Assembly (NCBI GenBank): GCA_023264735.1
Contig: JAHFVD010000016.1
Coordinates: forward strand, 62,655 to 126,654
Direction of reading: 5' to 3'
DNA length: 64,000 nt
Source of the DNA: Mycobacterium sp.
GTDB taxonomy: Bacteria; Actinomycetota; Actinomycetes; Mycobacteriales; Mycobacteriaceae
How positions within the stretch are numbered: the first letter of the stretch is position 1; each line of letters begins with the position of its first letter. Positions 46,275 through 54,982 of the stretch are shown here, in pieces. Below the pieces are notes generated by a model. The model did not search any database and was not told the DNA's origin. It saw nothing but the letters and a program-made list of their open reading frames with translations. The position numbers were made by a program, and so were the translations under genes.

Positions 46275-49200
46275 GCGGCGCTGCCCTCGGGTTCGCGCGC
46301 GGGCTTCTCGTCTGGTGACTTCTTACGCGAAATCACCCAGGGGGCAATGGGATTGCCTTGCCAACGCGTCGACGGCGGCACCTCGTCGCCGCGCATCACC
46401 AGCGACGCCGGTCCGACGGTGGCGCCGGCGCCGAGCTTGGCGGCGGGCAACGCGACGCAGTGCGGTCCCAGAGTGGCGCCCTCGTCGAGCACGACCGTGT
46501 CCATCCGCATGATCCGATCATGGAACAGATGTGTCTGCACCACGCAACCGCGGTTGACCGTGCTGGCGCGCTGCAGGGTCACCAGGTCTGCTTCGGGCAG
46601 CCAGTACGTCTCGCACCACACGCCGCGACCGATCTTGGCGCCCAGTGCGCGCAGCCACAGGTTCATCACCGGGGTGCCGCTGGCCGCGCGGGCGAACCAC
46701 GGGCCTGCCACCGTTTCGACGAACGTGTCCGACACCTCGTTGCGCCACACGAACGACGACCACAGTGGGTGTTCATCCGTCCGAATCCGGCCCACGACAA
46801 GCCATTTGGCACCAACCGCGATGCCGCCCGCCACCGCCCCGGCGATCAGCAGCACGATGCCGCCGCCCAGTGCAGCCCAGCCGTAGCCGAACTTGACGGC
46901 CAGCGCCTGCAGCGCGGCCAGCACGGCGACGCCGATCGCGAACGTGACGATCACCGGGATCAGCCGGCACGTTTCGACTCCTCCGCGCATGATCTTCAGC
47001 CGCAGCGGCGGGCTGTAGGTCAGTGAGGCGTCGGCCTGATCGGCATGGCGGCGCAACCGGATTGGCGGGCTGCCGAGCCAGGACGAGCCGGCCTTGGCCT
47101 TGTGCGGTGCGGCCGACAGCACGGCCACCAGGCCGTCGTCGGGCACCCGCCGGCCGGGCTGAGTGATACCGGAGTTACCCAGGAACGCCCGCTTGCCGAC
47201 CGTCGCCTTGGCCACGTGGATCCAGCCGCCGCCGAGTTCGTAGGAGGCGACCATGGTGTCGTCGGCCAGGAACGCGCCGTCTTCGACGACGGTGAACTTC
47301 GGTGTCAGCAGCGCGGTCGAAATCTCGGTGTTGCGGCCGACCTTCGCGCCGAGGACCCGCAACCACCACGGGGTGAGCAGGCTGGCGTAGAGGGGAAACA
47401 GGTAGTTGCGGGCGGCGTCCATCAGCCGTTCGGTGGCCCACAGCTGCCAGCCCACCCTGCTGCGCACTGGGTGGTAGCCCTCGCCGAGGCCGATCGCCAG
47501 GATCCGCACTCCGAGCACGGTGATGGCGGCGTAGACGACGAGCGACACCAGGGCGGCCACCGGAATCCACGGTGCGGCCGCGCCGATCGCCGACACCAGA
47601 CTGGCGCTGTGCCGCGCGGGCCACACCAGCACCGCCAGGCCGACACCCAGCGACACCAAGGGCACCGCGCCGAGGAAGACCGACGTCACGCCGTACATGG
47701 CCACCCAGTGCGCGGCCCGCGCCGGCCGGTGTTCCGGCCATGGGTGGCGGGCCTTGCCGGATTTCACCGCCGGGGAACCCTTCCAGTACTGCCCGTTCTT
47801 GACCTTGCCGACGACGCCCGAACCGGGTGCCACGTCGGCGTTCTTGCCGATGACCGCGCCGGGGAACAGCGTGGTGCGGGCTCCGATCGACGCGTCGTTG
47901 CCGACGGTGATCGGGCCGACGTGGAAGAGGTCGCCGTCGATCCAATGCCCGGTCAGGTCGACCTCCGGTTCGATGGAGACCCGGTGGCCGAGCTGCATCA
48001 TCCCGGTCACCGGAGGCGCCGAGTGCAGGTCCACGCCTTTGCCGACCTTGTTACCCAGCGCCCGTGCGTAGTACACCAGCCACGGCGCACCCGCGAGGTT
48101 CTCCGCGCCGCTGGCGTCGGCCAGCCGTTCGGCGAGCCACACCCGCAGGTGTTCCGATCCGCCGCGGCGGTAGGTGCCCTGCTCCAGGCCGGACAACAAC
48201 GTCCGCGCTCCCAGCACGGCGATACCCATCCGGCCGAACGGGCTGATGAACAAGATGAAGGCCACTGCCACCAACCACCAGTTGATGGTCGCCAGCCACG
48301 GCAGCGGATGCACGGCGGCGGCAATGTTGTTGAACAGCGCCAGCCAGGTCACCCACTGCAGGCCGGTCAGGGTCGCCAGCGGCACCGACAGCAGCACCTG
48401 AGCGGCCTGGGTCGACACCGGGGTGGGTTTGACGTGGCGCGGGGTGACCACCGGCGGCGGGGCCAGCTCTTCGAGGAACTCAGCCAGCGACCCCAGCCGG
48501 GGATGGTCGTAGAGCTGGGCGACGGTCAGCTGCGGGTAGCGCTCCCGCAGCGCGGCCACCAGCTGTGCGGCCGACAACGAGCCGCCGCCGAGGGCGAAGA
48601 AGTCGGCCTCCGGACCATCGACCACCGCACCGAGGACGTCGCGCCACAGCCCGGCCAGCCAGCCCATCGCGCCGCCCAGATCGGGTTCGGAGTCCTGGTA
48701 GCCCGGCGGCGGCCAGGGCAGCGCATCGCGGTCGACCTTGCCGGAGGTGCGGGTGGGCAGCTCGTCGAGCAGCACCAGGCGTGGCACCAGGGCGGCGGGC
48801 AGACTCTCGGCCAGGTGGGCGCGGGCCGCGGTCAGGTCGAAATTCGGGTCGGCGCTGGCGATATAGCCGACCAGCATCGGGGTACCGCTGGTGGTGCGCC
48901 GGACGGCCGCGGCGCCGCCGCTGACGCCGGGCAGGTGCACCAGCGCGGAATCGACCTCGCCGAGTTCTATGCGGCGCCCGCCCACCTTGACCTGGTCGTC
49001 GGCGCGGCCCTGGAAATACAGCCCGTCGTTCTCCAACCGGACCAGGTCACCGCTGCGGTACGCGCGGGCCCACTCCAGCGACGGCATCGGTGCGTACTTT
49101 TCGGCGTCCTTCTCCGGATCCAGGTAGCGGGCCAGCCCGACCCCGCCGATCACCAGCTCGCCGACCTCGCCGAGGCCGACGGGTGCACCATCGGAGTCGA

Positions 49201-50215
49201 CGACGGCTAAATCCCAGCCGGGCAGCGGACGGCCGATGCTCACGGGAATCGGCCCTGACCCCGGGTCGCTGCGCTCCTGCCCGCCGGGACGCCCGCCTAG
49301 CTGGGCCGCGCTGGCCACCACCGTCGCCTCGGTCGGTCCATAGGTGTTCCACACTTCGCGGCCCTCGACGGCCAGTCGCTCGGCCAGTTCGGGTGGGCAG
49401 GCTTCGCCGCCAAAGATCAACAGCCGCACCGCTTCCAGCGCTTCAGCCGGCCACAGCGAGGCCAGCGTCGGCACCGTGGACACCACGGTGATGTCCCGCT
49501 GCACCAGCCACGGCCCGAGGTCCATGCCGCTGCGCACCAGGGCGCGCGGGGCCGGCACCAGGCACGCACCGTAGCGCCAGGCCAGCCACATCTCCTCGCA
49601 GGAGGCGTCGAACGCCACCGACAGACCGGCCAGCACCCGGTCGCCCGGGCTGATCGGGTTGCGCTGCAAGAACATTCGCGCTTCGGCGTCGACAAACGCC
49701 GCCGCGTTGCGGTGCGTCACAGCAACGCCCTTGGGGGTGCCCGTCGATCCCGAGGTGAAAATGATCCATGCGTCGTCGCGGCCCAGCGGTGCGGTGGCGG
49801 GCCAGCCGCGCGAGGAACCCGGACCCCGGATCAGGCCCGCCTCGGTGATGATGGCGACCACGCCGGCTTCGCCGAACACCAGCTGGGCCCGCTCGTCGGG
49901 GTCGTCGGCGTCCACCGGGACGTAGGCGGCGCCGGCCGCCAGCGTCGACAGGATCGCCACGTACAGGGCATAACTGCCCGACGGCATCCGGATGCCGATC
50001 CGGTCGCCGCGGCCGATACCCCGCGCCGCCAGCCACTCAACGCTTTCCTCGATGTCGGCGATCAGCTCGGCATAGGTGAGTTGCACCGTTCCGTCGTCGA
50101 TCGCCGCCGCCTCCGGGTAGCGATTGGCGGTGTCGTAGAGGATGTCGATGAGGGTGCGCGGGGGTGGCGCCTGCTCGGACAGCAGGTACTGCGGGGGAAT
50201 CTCCGGCGTCGCCAC
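46271..50215 (-). CDS. Pls/PosA-like membrane non-ribosomal peptide synthetase
   Basis: This 1314-residue protein has an adenylation domain over residues ~1-510: A3 FTSGSTGTPKGV at ~153, FDASCEEMW with the Asp that binds an alpha-amino group, NTYGPTEAT, and YRSGDLVRLENDG. A carrier domain has phosphopantetheine Ser near 545 (LGGGSLSAAQ). There is no condensation domain. Instead, ~700 residues of membrane helices and three hexapeptide left-handed-beta-helix blocks follow, as in epsilon-poly-lysine synthetase. Such enzymes polymerise or transfer one amino acid at the membrane. The amino acid cannot be read here. It heads a five-gene coupled operon and has no counterpart at this locus in M. tuberculosis. 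Confidence 0.85.
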   Translation of the reverse strand: MATPEIPPQYLLSEQAPPPRTLIDILYDTANRYPEAAAIDDGTVQLTYAELIADIEESVEWLAARGIGRGDRIGIRMPSGSYALYVAILSTLAAGAAYVPVDADDPDERAQLVFGEAGVVAIITEAGLIRGPGSSRGWPATAPLGRDDAWIIFTSGSTGTPKGVAVTHRNAAAFVDAEARMFLQRNPISPGDRVLAGLSVAFDASCEEMWLAWRYGACLVPAPRALVRSGMDLGPWLVQRDITVVSTVPTLASLWPAEALEAVRLLIFGGEACPPELAERLAVEGREVWNTYGPTEATVVASAAQLGGRPGGQERSDPGSGPIPVSIGRPLPGWDLAVVDSDGAPVGLGEVGELVIGGVGLARYLDPEKDAEKYAPMPSLEWARAYRSGDLVRLENDGLYFQGRADDQVKVGGRRIELGEVDSALVHLPGVSGGAAAVRRTTSGTPMLVGYIASADPNFDLTAARAHLAESLPAALVPRLVLLDELPTRTSGKVDRDALPWPPPGYQDSEPDLGGAMGWLAGLWRDVLGAVVDGPEADFFALGGGSLSAAQLVAALRERYPQLTVAQLYDHPRLGSLAEFLEELAPPPVVTPRHVKPTPVSTQAAQVLLSVPLATLTGLQWVTWLALFNNIAAAVHPLPWLATINWWLVAVAFILFISPFGRMGIAVLGARTLLSGLEQGTYRRGGSEHLRVWLAERLADASGAENLAGAPWLVYYARALGNKVGKGVDLHSAPPVTGMMQLGHRVSIEPEVDLTGHWIDGDLFHVGPITVGNDASIGARTTLFPGAVIGKNADVAPGSGVVGKVKNGQYWKGSPAVKSGKARHPWPEHRPARAAHWVAMYGVTSVFLGAVPLVSLGVGLAVLVWPARHSASLVSAIGAAAPWIPVAALVSLVVYAAITVLGVRILAIGLGEGYHPVRSRVGWQLWATERLMDAARNYLFPLYASLLTPWWLRVLGAKVGRNTEISTALLTPKFTVVEDGAFLADDTMVASYELGGGWIHVAKATVGKRAFLGNSGITQPGRRVPDDGLVAVLSAAPHKAKAGSSWLGSPPIRLRRHADQADASLTYSPPLRLKIMRGGVETCRLIPVIVTFAIGVAVLAALQALAVKFGYGWAALGGGIVLLIAGAVAGGIAVGAKWLVVGRIRTDEHPLWSSFVWRNEVSDTFVETVAGPWFARAASGTPVMNLWLRALGAKIGRGVWCETYWLPEADLVTLQRASTVNRGCVVQTHLFHDRIMRMDTVVLDEGATLGPHCVALPAAKLGAGATVGPASLVMRGDEVPPSTRWQGNPIAPWVISRKKSPDEKPAREPEGSAA

Positions 50216-50304
50216 GACACTGGATCCTAGGCCGCGCAGTTGACATCGCGGCGCCGGACGCGGCCGGTAGTCGGCTCGGTTTGCTGCATGGTGCGTCCAC
50301 CTGA

Positions 50305-50427
50305 CAGACTGCGGTGAAGAGGGGAGTATTCCTTCGTCGCGGTGTCGTCACCACGGCGGCCAACGTTGGCCGTCCGGTACCGCGGGCCGCTTCGGCGGCG
50401 GAAGAGACCTCGGACGTTTTTTGGCGC
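50305..50427 (+). promoter_or_regulatory. Probable yybP-ykoY (Mn2+) riboswitch before terC
   Basis: The terC leader contains GAAGAGGGGAGTATT (50316-50330), close to the invariant GGGGAGUA of the yybP-ykoY class. It is followed by GC-rich pairing segments and a CCGGTACCG block (50384-50392). The class commonly sits upstream of TerC and Mn exporters. The second conserved loop could not be aligned with certainty by eye. Confidence 0.45.
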
Positions 50428-50443
50428 CCGGAGGTTCTTGTCA

Positions 50444-51412
50444 GTGAATGTGTCCTCGCTCGAGTGGTTGATCACCATCGGTGTGACGGTGGCGGTGCTG
50501 CTGTTCGACATCGTCTTCATCGCCCGCCGCCCGCACGAACCCACGATGCGTGAGTGCGGCATCTACTTGTCGTTCTACGTCGGTCTGGCACTGGCATTCG
50601 GCCTATGGGTCTGGAACTTCCACGGCGCGCAGTTCGGCCTCGAGTTCTACGCCGGCTGGCTCACCGAATACAGCCTGTCGGTCGACAACCTGTTCATCTT
50701 CATCATCATCATGGCCAGCTTCAAGGTCCCGAAGGTCTATCAGCAGCAGGCGCTGCTCGTCGGCATCGTGCTGGCATTGATCTTCCGCGGCATCTTCATC
50801 GCACTGGGTGCCGTTGCCATCGAACAGTTTTCGTGGATCTTCTATGTCTTCGGCGCGTTCTTGGTGTACACCGCGATCAGGCTGGTTCGCGATACCGATC
50901 ACAGCGACGACGCCGAGAACACCGTGGTGCGGCTGGCCAGGAAGTACTTCCGGACCACCGACAAGTGGGAGGGCCTGAAGCTCTACCTCAAGGAGGGCAA
51001 CCGGCGGCTGATGACCCCGATGTTTCTGGTCATCGTCGCGCTGGGCACCACCGACCTGTTGTTCGCGTTGGACTCGATTCCGGCGATCTACGGCCTGACC
51101 CGCGAGCCCTACATCGTGTTCACCGCAAACCTGTTCGCGCTCATGGGGTTGCGCCAGCTGTACTTCCTGCTCGGTGATCTGCTCAACCGGCTGGTCTACC
51201 TGTCGCAGGGCCTGGCGTTCATCCTGTTCTTCATCGGCGTCAAGCTGGTGTTGCATGCCCTGCACGAGAACGAACTTCCGTTCATCAATGGCGGCGAAAG
51301 TGTCCACGTCCCGGAGATTCCGACGCTGCTGAGCCTGGCCGTCATCATTCTCACGCTGTTCCTGACGATGGTCGCCAGCCTGATCAAGACACGTGTGGTG
51401 GATAAACGCTGA
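50444..51412 (+). CDS. TerC-family integral membrane protein
   Basis: This 322-residue protein has about nine membrane helices. Conserved acidic residues lie within the membrane, in TEYSLSVDNLFIFI and TTDLLFALDSIPAI, typical of the TerC/Alx family. Family members export Mn2+ or load metal into exported enzymes, and the tellurite label is historical. The GTG at 50444 has GGAGGT 9 nt upstream. The longer in-frame extension to 50342 is arginine-rich and overlaps the proposed riboswitch, so it is rejected. The neighbouring NRPS gene is divergent. Confidence 0.9.
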   Translation: MNVSSLEWLITIGVTVAVLLFDIVFIARRPHEPTMRECGIYLSFYVGLALAFGLWVWNFHGAQFGLEFYAGWLTEYSLSVDNLFIFIIIMASFKVPKVYQQQALLVGIVLALIFRGIFIALGAVAIEQFSWIFYVFGAFLVYTAIRLVRDTDHSDDAENTVVRLARKYFRTTDKWEGLKLYLKEGNRRLMTPMFLVIVALGTTDLLFALDSIPAIYGLTREPYIVFTANLFALMGLRQLYFLLGDLLNRLVYLSQGLAFILFFIGVKLVLHALHENELPFINGGESVHVPEIPTLLSLAVIILTLFLTMVASLIKTRVVDKR

Positions 51413-51529
51413 GCGCTACCCCGGCGGGCGGGAGCGTAGCGACTCGGGGATATGACGCAGTCCATCCCCTTCGGGTCCGCCTGAGTGCAACCATTGCCGG
51501 TCGTGCTTCGTGTCTTTAGCGTGGCCGAC

Positions 51530-51937
51530 ATGGCGGAGTTGCGAGTGTTCATCGCAGAGACCGACGGTGCCTGGACGGAATTGACCGAGTTGACCGAGGG
51601 TGAGCGCCCGGTGGTGCGGCTGAGCGCCCCGAACCTGCAAGAGGCCGCCCGACGTCGCCGCAAGCTGCCCGCCGACGTTGCCGTCGTGCTTGACCTGGCC
51701 GTATCGGTGGCCGACGACCCACGCACGGCGCTGGCCGCGATCTCCGATCACGCCGGCGACGACGGAGTGCGGTACGCCGGAACCGTCGACGGGCTGGCCG
51801 GTCTGATCGCCGACCTCGTTGTCGCCGGGGTGGCCGACGGGGTCACGCTGATCCCGGTCGGACCCGACGATCTGCGTCCCCGGGCGTACGCCGCGCTGAG
51901 CCGCATCCTGGACCGATTGCGGATCCGGGCCGCCTGA
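51530..51937 (+). CDS. Small protein resembling the C-terminus of luciferase-like monooxygenases
   Basis: This 135-residue protein begins AELRVFIAETDGAWTEL. Its C-terminal part, VDGLAGLIADLVVAGVADGVTLIPVG, resembles the closing segment of flavin-dependent luciferase-like enzymes, where it reads GxxxxxADxLxxLxxxGVDGF. The catalytic barrel is absent, so this may be a stand-alone regulatory or remnant domain. ATG 51530 is preferred because TAGCGT lies 7 nt upstream (leaderless). GTG 51485 is an in-frame alternative. The function is unknown. Confidence 0.55.
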   Translation: MAELRVFIAETDGAWTELTELTEGERPVVRLSAPNLQEAARRRRKLPADVAVVLDLAVSVADDPRTALAAISDHAGDDGVRYAGTVDGLAGLIADLVVAGVADGVTLIPVGPDDLRPRAYAALSRILDRLRIRAA

Positions 51938-51988
51938 ACGTACCCGCCTCTACCCTGGAACAGGGTGCTCGACAAAGGAGGCGGTTCC

Positions 51989-52360
51989 ATGATCGAAGTA
52001 CTTGCCGACATGCCCGAGGGCGTGACCGGTATCCAGGTATCGGGTCGGGTGAGTGGCGACGACCTGAAGGAATTCAAGCCCGAGATGGACAACCTGCTGA
52101 AGACCGGCAAGGACATCAGAATCGTCGAGGTCATCAACTCCGATTACCAGGGATTCGGTCCCGGCGGTTTGGTCCAGGATCTCAAACTCGGCTTGGGCAC
52201 CGTCTTCACACATCACGCTGCCTTCAAGCGCATCGCGGTGGTGACCGACAAGGAGTGGGTCGTCCACACCATTCACTTGGTGGGCTGGCTGATGCCCGGT
52301 GAGGTCGTGGTGTTCGGCCTCGACGATCTCGAACAAGCCAAGCAGTGGGCGGCCGGCTAG
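51989..52360 (+). CDS. SpoIIAA-like (STAS/SEC14-type) protein
   Basis: This 123-residue protein shows MIEVLADMPEGVTGIQVSGR at the N-terminus, then FKPEMDNLLKTGKDIRIVEVI and AAFKRIAVVTDKEWV. It is typical of the SpoIIAA-like family, with a small alpha/beta fold related to STAS and CRAL-TRIO domains. Members are soluble and of uncertain role, possibly binding hydrophobic ligands. An excellent ribosome site (AAAGGAGG, 51974-51981) fixes the ATG at 51989 and suggests high expression. Confidence 0.8.
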   Translation: MIEVLADMPEGVTGIQVSGRVSGDDLKEFKPEMDNLLKTGKDIRIVEVINSDYQGFGPGGLVQDLKLGLGTVFTHHAAFKRIAVVTDKEWVVHTIHLVGWLMPGEVVVFGLDDLEQAKQWAAG

Positions 52361-52411
52361 GTCTCATTGAAACCGCACTGGGAGCGATGTTTTGGTGGAT
52401 CTGTCGCTCTG

Positions 52412-52432
52412 ATTGCGGTCTGACCGCGCAAT
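52412..52432. terminator. Hairpin between converging genes
   Basis: ATTGCG (52412-52417) pairs with CGCAAT (52427-52432) around a 9-nt loop in the 72-bp gap between the SpoIIAA-like and TetR genes. It is a weak terminator candidate. Confidence 0.3.
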
Positions 52433-53056
52433 TCACAGCCGGCTGGCGAGCATCCCGTTGACGATGCCGTGCAGCGCCTTGCGCACCTCGGCGCCGGTGA
52501 CCGCGGGCTCGGCGGCATTGGCGATCGTCATGGCCGCGGCGTCGAGCGCCCCGATGAGGATGTGCGCCAACGGACGTGCCGGTTGCGTCTCGAGTTCACC
52601 GGAGTCCATGGCGGCCTGCAGCAGTTGTTCGGTCATTCCGAGGCTGTAGCGCTCGGCGATATCGCGAAAGCCGTCCCAGCCCAGCACATTTGGTGCATCG
52701 AGCAGAATCAGCTGACGGATCTCCCGCTCGGCGCTGATGTCCAGCCAGGCATCCACCGCCGCATGGAGCGCGGCCGCCGGGGTCGCGGGCCCTCGGGCGA
52801 GGGTGGCTGCGGCCAGCCGGTTCATCACATCGGCTTCGACGGTCTCGACCACATCGAGGAACAGTGCCGCCTTGTCGGCGTACTGGTGATACATCGCACC
52901 CCTGGTGACCCCGGCACGTTGGGCGATCTCCGGCGTCCCGACCTCGGCGTAGCCGCGCTCACCCCAGAGCTCGCGCGCGGCGGTGCGCAGCGCGTCCTGA
53001 GTCGTGGCGGACCGCTGGGCCTGGGTACGTCTGGCAGTCATGTCTTGTATTTCCAT
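52433..53056 (-). CDS. TetR-family transcriptional regulator
   Basis: This 207-residue protein has a helix-turn-helix at about residues 20-66 (GVTRGAMYHQYADKAALFLDV is the recognition region) and a helical ligand domain resembling the AefR-like TetR_C group. It diverges from the alpha/beta hydrolase at 53120 across 63 bp and most likely represses that gene and itself. An in-frame ATG at 53041 (MTARRTQAQR) is an equally good start. The small palindrome AGACTGTCT and other short symmetries in the gap are operator candidates. Confidence 0.85.
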   Translation of the reverse strand: MEIQDMTARRTQAQRSATTQDALRTAARELWGERGYAEVGTPEIAQRAGVTRGAMYHQYADKAALFLDVVETVEADVMNRLAAATLARGPATPAAALHAAVDAWLDISAEREIRQLILLDAPNVLGWDGFRDIAERYSLGMTEQLLQAAMDSGELETQPARPLAHILIGALDAAAMTIANAAEPAVTGAEVRKALHGIVNGMLASRL

Positions 53057-53089
53057 ACATCCTGTCGGTATCTTACATGCAGACTGTCT
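53045..53089. promoter_or_regulatory. Promoter/operator between tetR and hydrolase
   Basis: On the plus strand, TTGTAT (53045-53050) and TATCTT (53069-53074) are 18 nt apart, a fair SigA promoter for the hydrolase. AGACTGTCT (53081-53089), a 9-bp palindrome, sits on the predicted start of transcription, where repressor binding would block it. Confidence 0.4.
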
Positions 53090-53119
53090 GTTTGTTTGTC
53101 ACTACCAAGGGAGGTTGTC

Positions 53120-53980
53120 ATGGACACCGTAGATCTCAGCGGCGGAACCATCCATTACGAAACGGCAGGACCGTCGTCCGGAAGGCCGGTCGTCTTCGTT
53201 CACGGGTACGCGATGGGCGGCTCGCTGTGGCGGCCGCTGAGCACCCGGCTGGCAGCACACGGCCTGCGGTGCATCGTGCCGACCTGGCCGCTGGGTGCGC
53301 ATCAGCAGGCGATGAACAGTAGCGCGGATATGACCATGCGCGGTGTCGCGTCGATGGTCGACGAGTTCCTCGGCGTGCTGGGCCTCGACGACGTCGTGCT
53401 GGTCGGAAACGACACCGGCGGGGCAGTCTGCCAGGTGGTCGCCACCGAGTTCCCTGACCGGCTCGGAGCCCTGGTCCTCACCAGTTGTGATGCGTTCGAA
53501 CACTTTCCGCCCCCGATCCTGGCCCCGTTCATCGCCGCGGCGAAGGTGCCGGTGGCCTTCCGGATCGCCGTGCAAGGGATGCGCTCGCGCACGGTGCGCA
53601 GGCGGGCATACGGCGCACTGGCCCACACCAACCTCGACGTGCTGACCGCCGAATGGACCCACCGCGCCGTGCGCGACCCTGCGATCGCCGAGAATCTGCG
53701 GCGCTTCACTGCAACGCTGAGCCAACAAACCACCCTCGACGCCGCGGCGAAGTTGCCCGAGTTCACCAAGCCGGCGCTGATCGCGTGGTCGGCCGATGAC
53801 GCGTTCTTCCCGCAGTCCGACGGTCAACGGCTCGCCGACGCGCTGCCGCAGTCGCGACTGGAATACATCGACAACGCGCGCACCTTCTCGATGCTGGATG
53901 CCCCCGATGTGCTGGCGAGCCTCATCGCCGAATTCGTCACGGCCACAAACGCTGTCGGCCGCGACGCCGACCGCTGCTAG
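53120..53980 (+). CDS. Alpha/beta hydrolase-fold protein lacking the catalytic His
   Basis: This 286-residue protein has a dehalogenase/epoxide-hydrolase-like fold, with VHGYAMGGSLWRPL as the oxyanion loop and GNDTGG with Asp98 as nucleophile. Where the family has a His (usually GHF), this protein reads NARTFSML with Thr255, so ordinary hydrolysis is doubtful. A non-hydrolytic or ligand-binding role is possible. AAGGGAGG lies just before the ATG at 53120. An in-frame extension upstream is a shadow of the tetR gene. Control by the divergent TetR is likely. Confidence 0.8.
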   Translation: MDTVDLSGGTIHYETAGPSSGRPVVFVHGYAMGGSLWRPLSTRLAAHGLRCIVPTWPLGAHQQAMNSSADMTMRGVASMVDEFLGVLGLDDVVLVGNDTGGAVCQVVATEFPDRLGALVLTSCDAFEHFPPPILAPFIAAAKVPVAFRIAVQGMRSRTVRRRAYGALAHTNLDVLTAEWTHRAVRDPAIAENLRRFTATLSQQTTLDAAAKLPEFTKPALIAWSADDAFFPQSDGQRLADALPQSRLEYIDNARTFSMLDAPDVLASLIAEFVTATNAVGRDADRC

Positions 53981-54939
53981 ATCGTCCGCAATCGCCGGAT
54001 CCGATCGGCGACCACCCGCGTCGACACCGCCGCCGTCGGTGCCAGCGCCTCAAAGGCGTGTGGGCAACCGGGATGCACGTGCAGCTCGGTCGGCACCCCG
54101 GCGGCGGAAAGCCTTGCCGCATAGGCGATGTCTTCGTCGCGGAAGATGTCCAGATCGCCGACGTCGATGTAGGTCGGCGGTAGTCCGGCCAGATCCTGCG
54201 CGCGCGCAGGCGCGGCATAGATCGAAACGTCGTCACCGCCGGCACGATCGCCGAGCAACGCGCCCCAGCCGGTGATGTTGTCCTCGTAATTCCACGTCAG
54301 CAGCTCGGGCGCCAGCCGCGGATCCAGGCTGATGGTGTGGTCGTCGAGCATTGGGTAGATCAGCAGCTGCGCGGTCAGCGCAGGCCCGCCGCGATCGCGG
54401 GCCAGCAGGCTGACCCCCGCGGCCAGCCCGCCACCGGCGCTGTCACCGGCCACCGCCAGCCGGGCCGGGTCGGCGCCGAGGGCGGCCGCGTTGTCTGCCA
54501 GCCAGCGCAGTGCGGCATAGCAGTCCTCGACCGGGGTGGGGTCCGGATGTTCCGGTGCGACACGGTAATCCACCATCAGCATCGGTGTGCCGGTGGCGGC
54601 GACGTACATGCGCAGGACCGCGTCGTAGCCCGGCCGGGTCTCGGCCAGGCTGTAGATCATGCCGCCGCCGTGCAGGTAGAGCACCGCACCGCCGGAGGGC
54701 TCGGACGTCGGGAAGTACCAGGCGAGATCGAGTTCGGTGCCGTCGGCGGCGGTCACGGTGTGGCGGCTCACCTCGGCACCGCTGATCGAACCCCGCATAG
54801 CGCCAAGGGCTTCGAAGAACGGGGTGGCCCGTTCCCGGCGGGTGGCGACATCGCCGATGGCGGGCGGCTCGAGTGCAGCGGCTGCGACCATCAACGGTTC
54901 CATCAGGGTGAGAAGTTCGGGATCCATCGGCAGGGTCAC
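53977..54939 (-). CDS. HSL-type alpha/beta hydrolase (esterase/lipase)
   Basis: This 320-residue cytosolic hydrolase of the hormone-sensitive-lipase (GDSAG) family has the oxyanion motif YLHGGGMIYS, nucleophile GDSAGGGLAAG, acid DVGDLDIFRDED, and His in HPGCPHAFEA. It should cleave short or medium acyl esters. GTG 54939 is preferred to the TTG at 54948. Its end overlaps the converging hydrolase gene by 4 nt. There is no clear operon partner. Confidence 0.85.
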   Translation of the reverse strand: MTLPMDPELLTLMEPLMVAAAALEPPAIGDVATRRERATPFFEALGAMRGSISGAEVSRHTVTAADGTELDLAWYFPTSEPSGGAVLYLHGGGMIYSLAETRPGYDAVLRMYVAATGTPMLMVDYRVAPEHPDPTPVEDCYAALRWLADNAAALGADPARLAVAGDSAGGGLAAGVSLLARDRGGPALTAQLLIYPMLDDHTISLDPRLAPELLTWNYEDNITGWGALLGDRAGGDDVSIYAAPARAQDLAGLPPTYIDVGDLDIFRDEDIAYAARLSAAGVPTELHVHPGCPHAFEALAPTAAVSTRVVADRIRRLRTI

Positions 54940-54982
54940 GCCTGCCAACCCTAGGCGCTGGGGTCTGCGCCGATGTGACGAA

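Noticed and set aside
47045..49210. 721-codon open frame antisense to the NRPS gene
   Set aside because: It is a high-GC mirror of the NRPS coding frame. Its composition is Arg/Gly/Gln-rich with no domain, while the other strand carries clear adenylation and carrier motifs.
50342..50443. N-terminal extension of TerC
   Set aside because: It is arginine-rich, not membrane-like, and overlaps the leader RNA. A good ribosome site supports the GTG at 50444.
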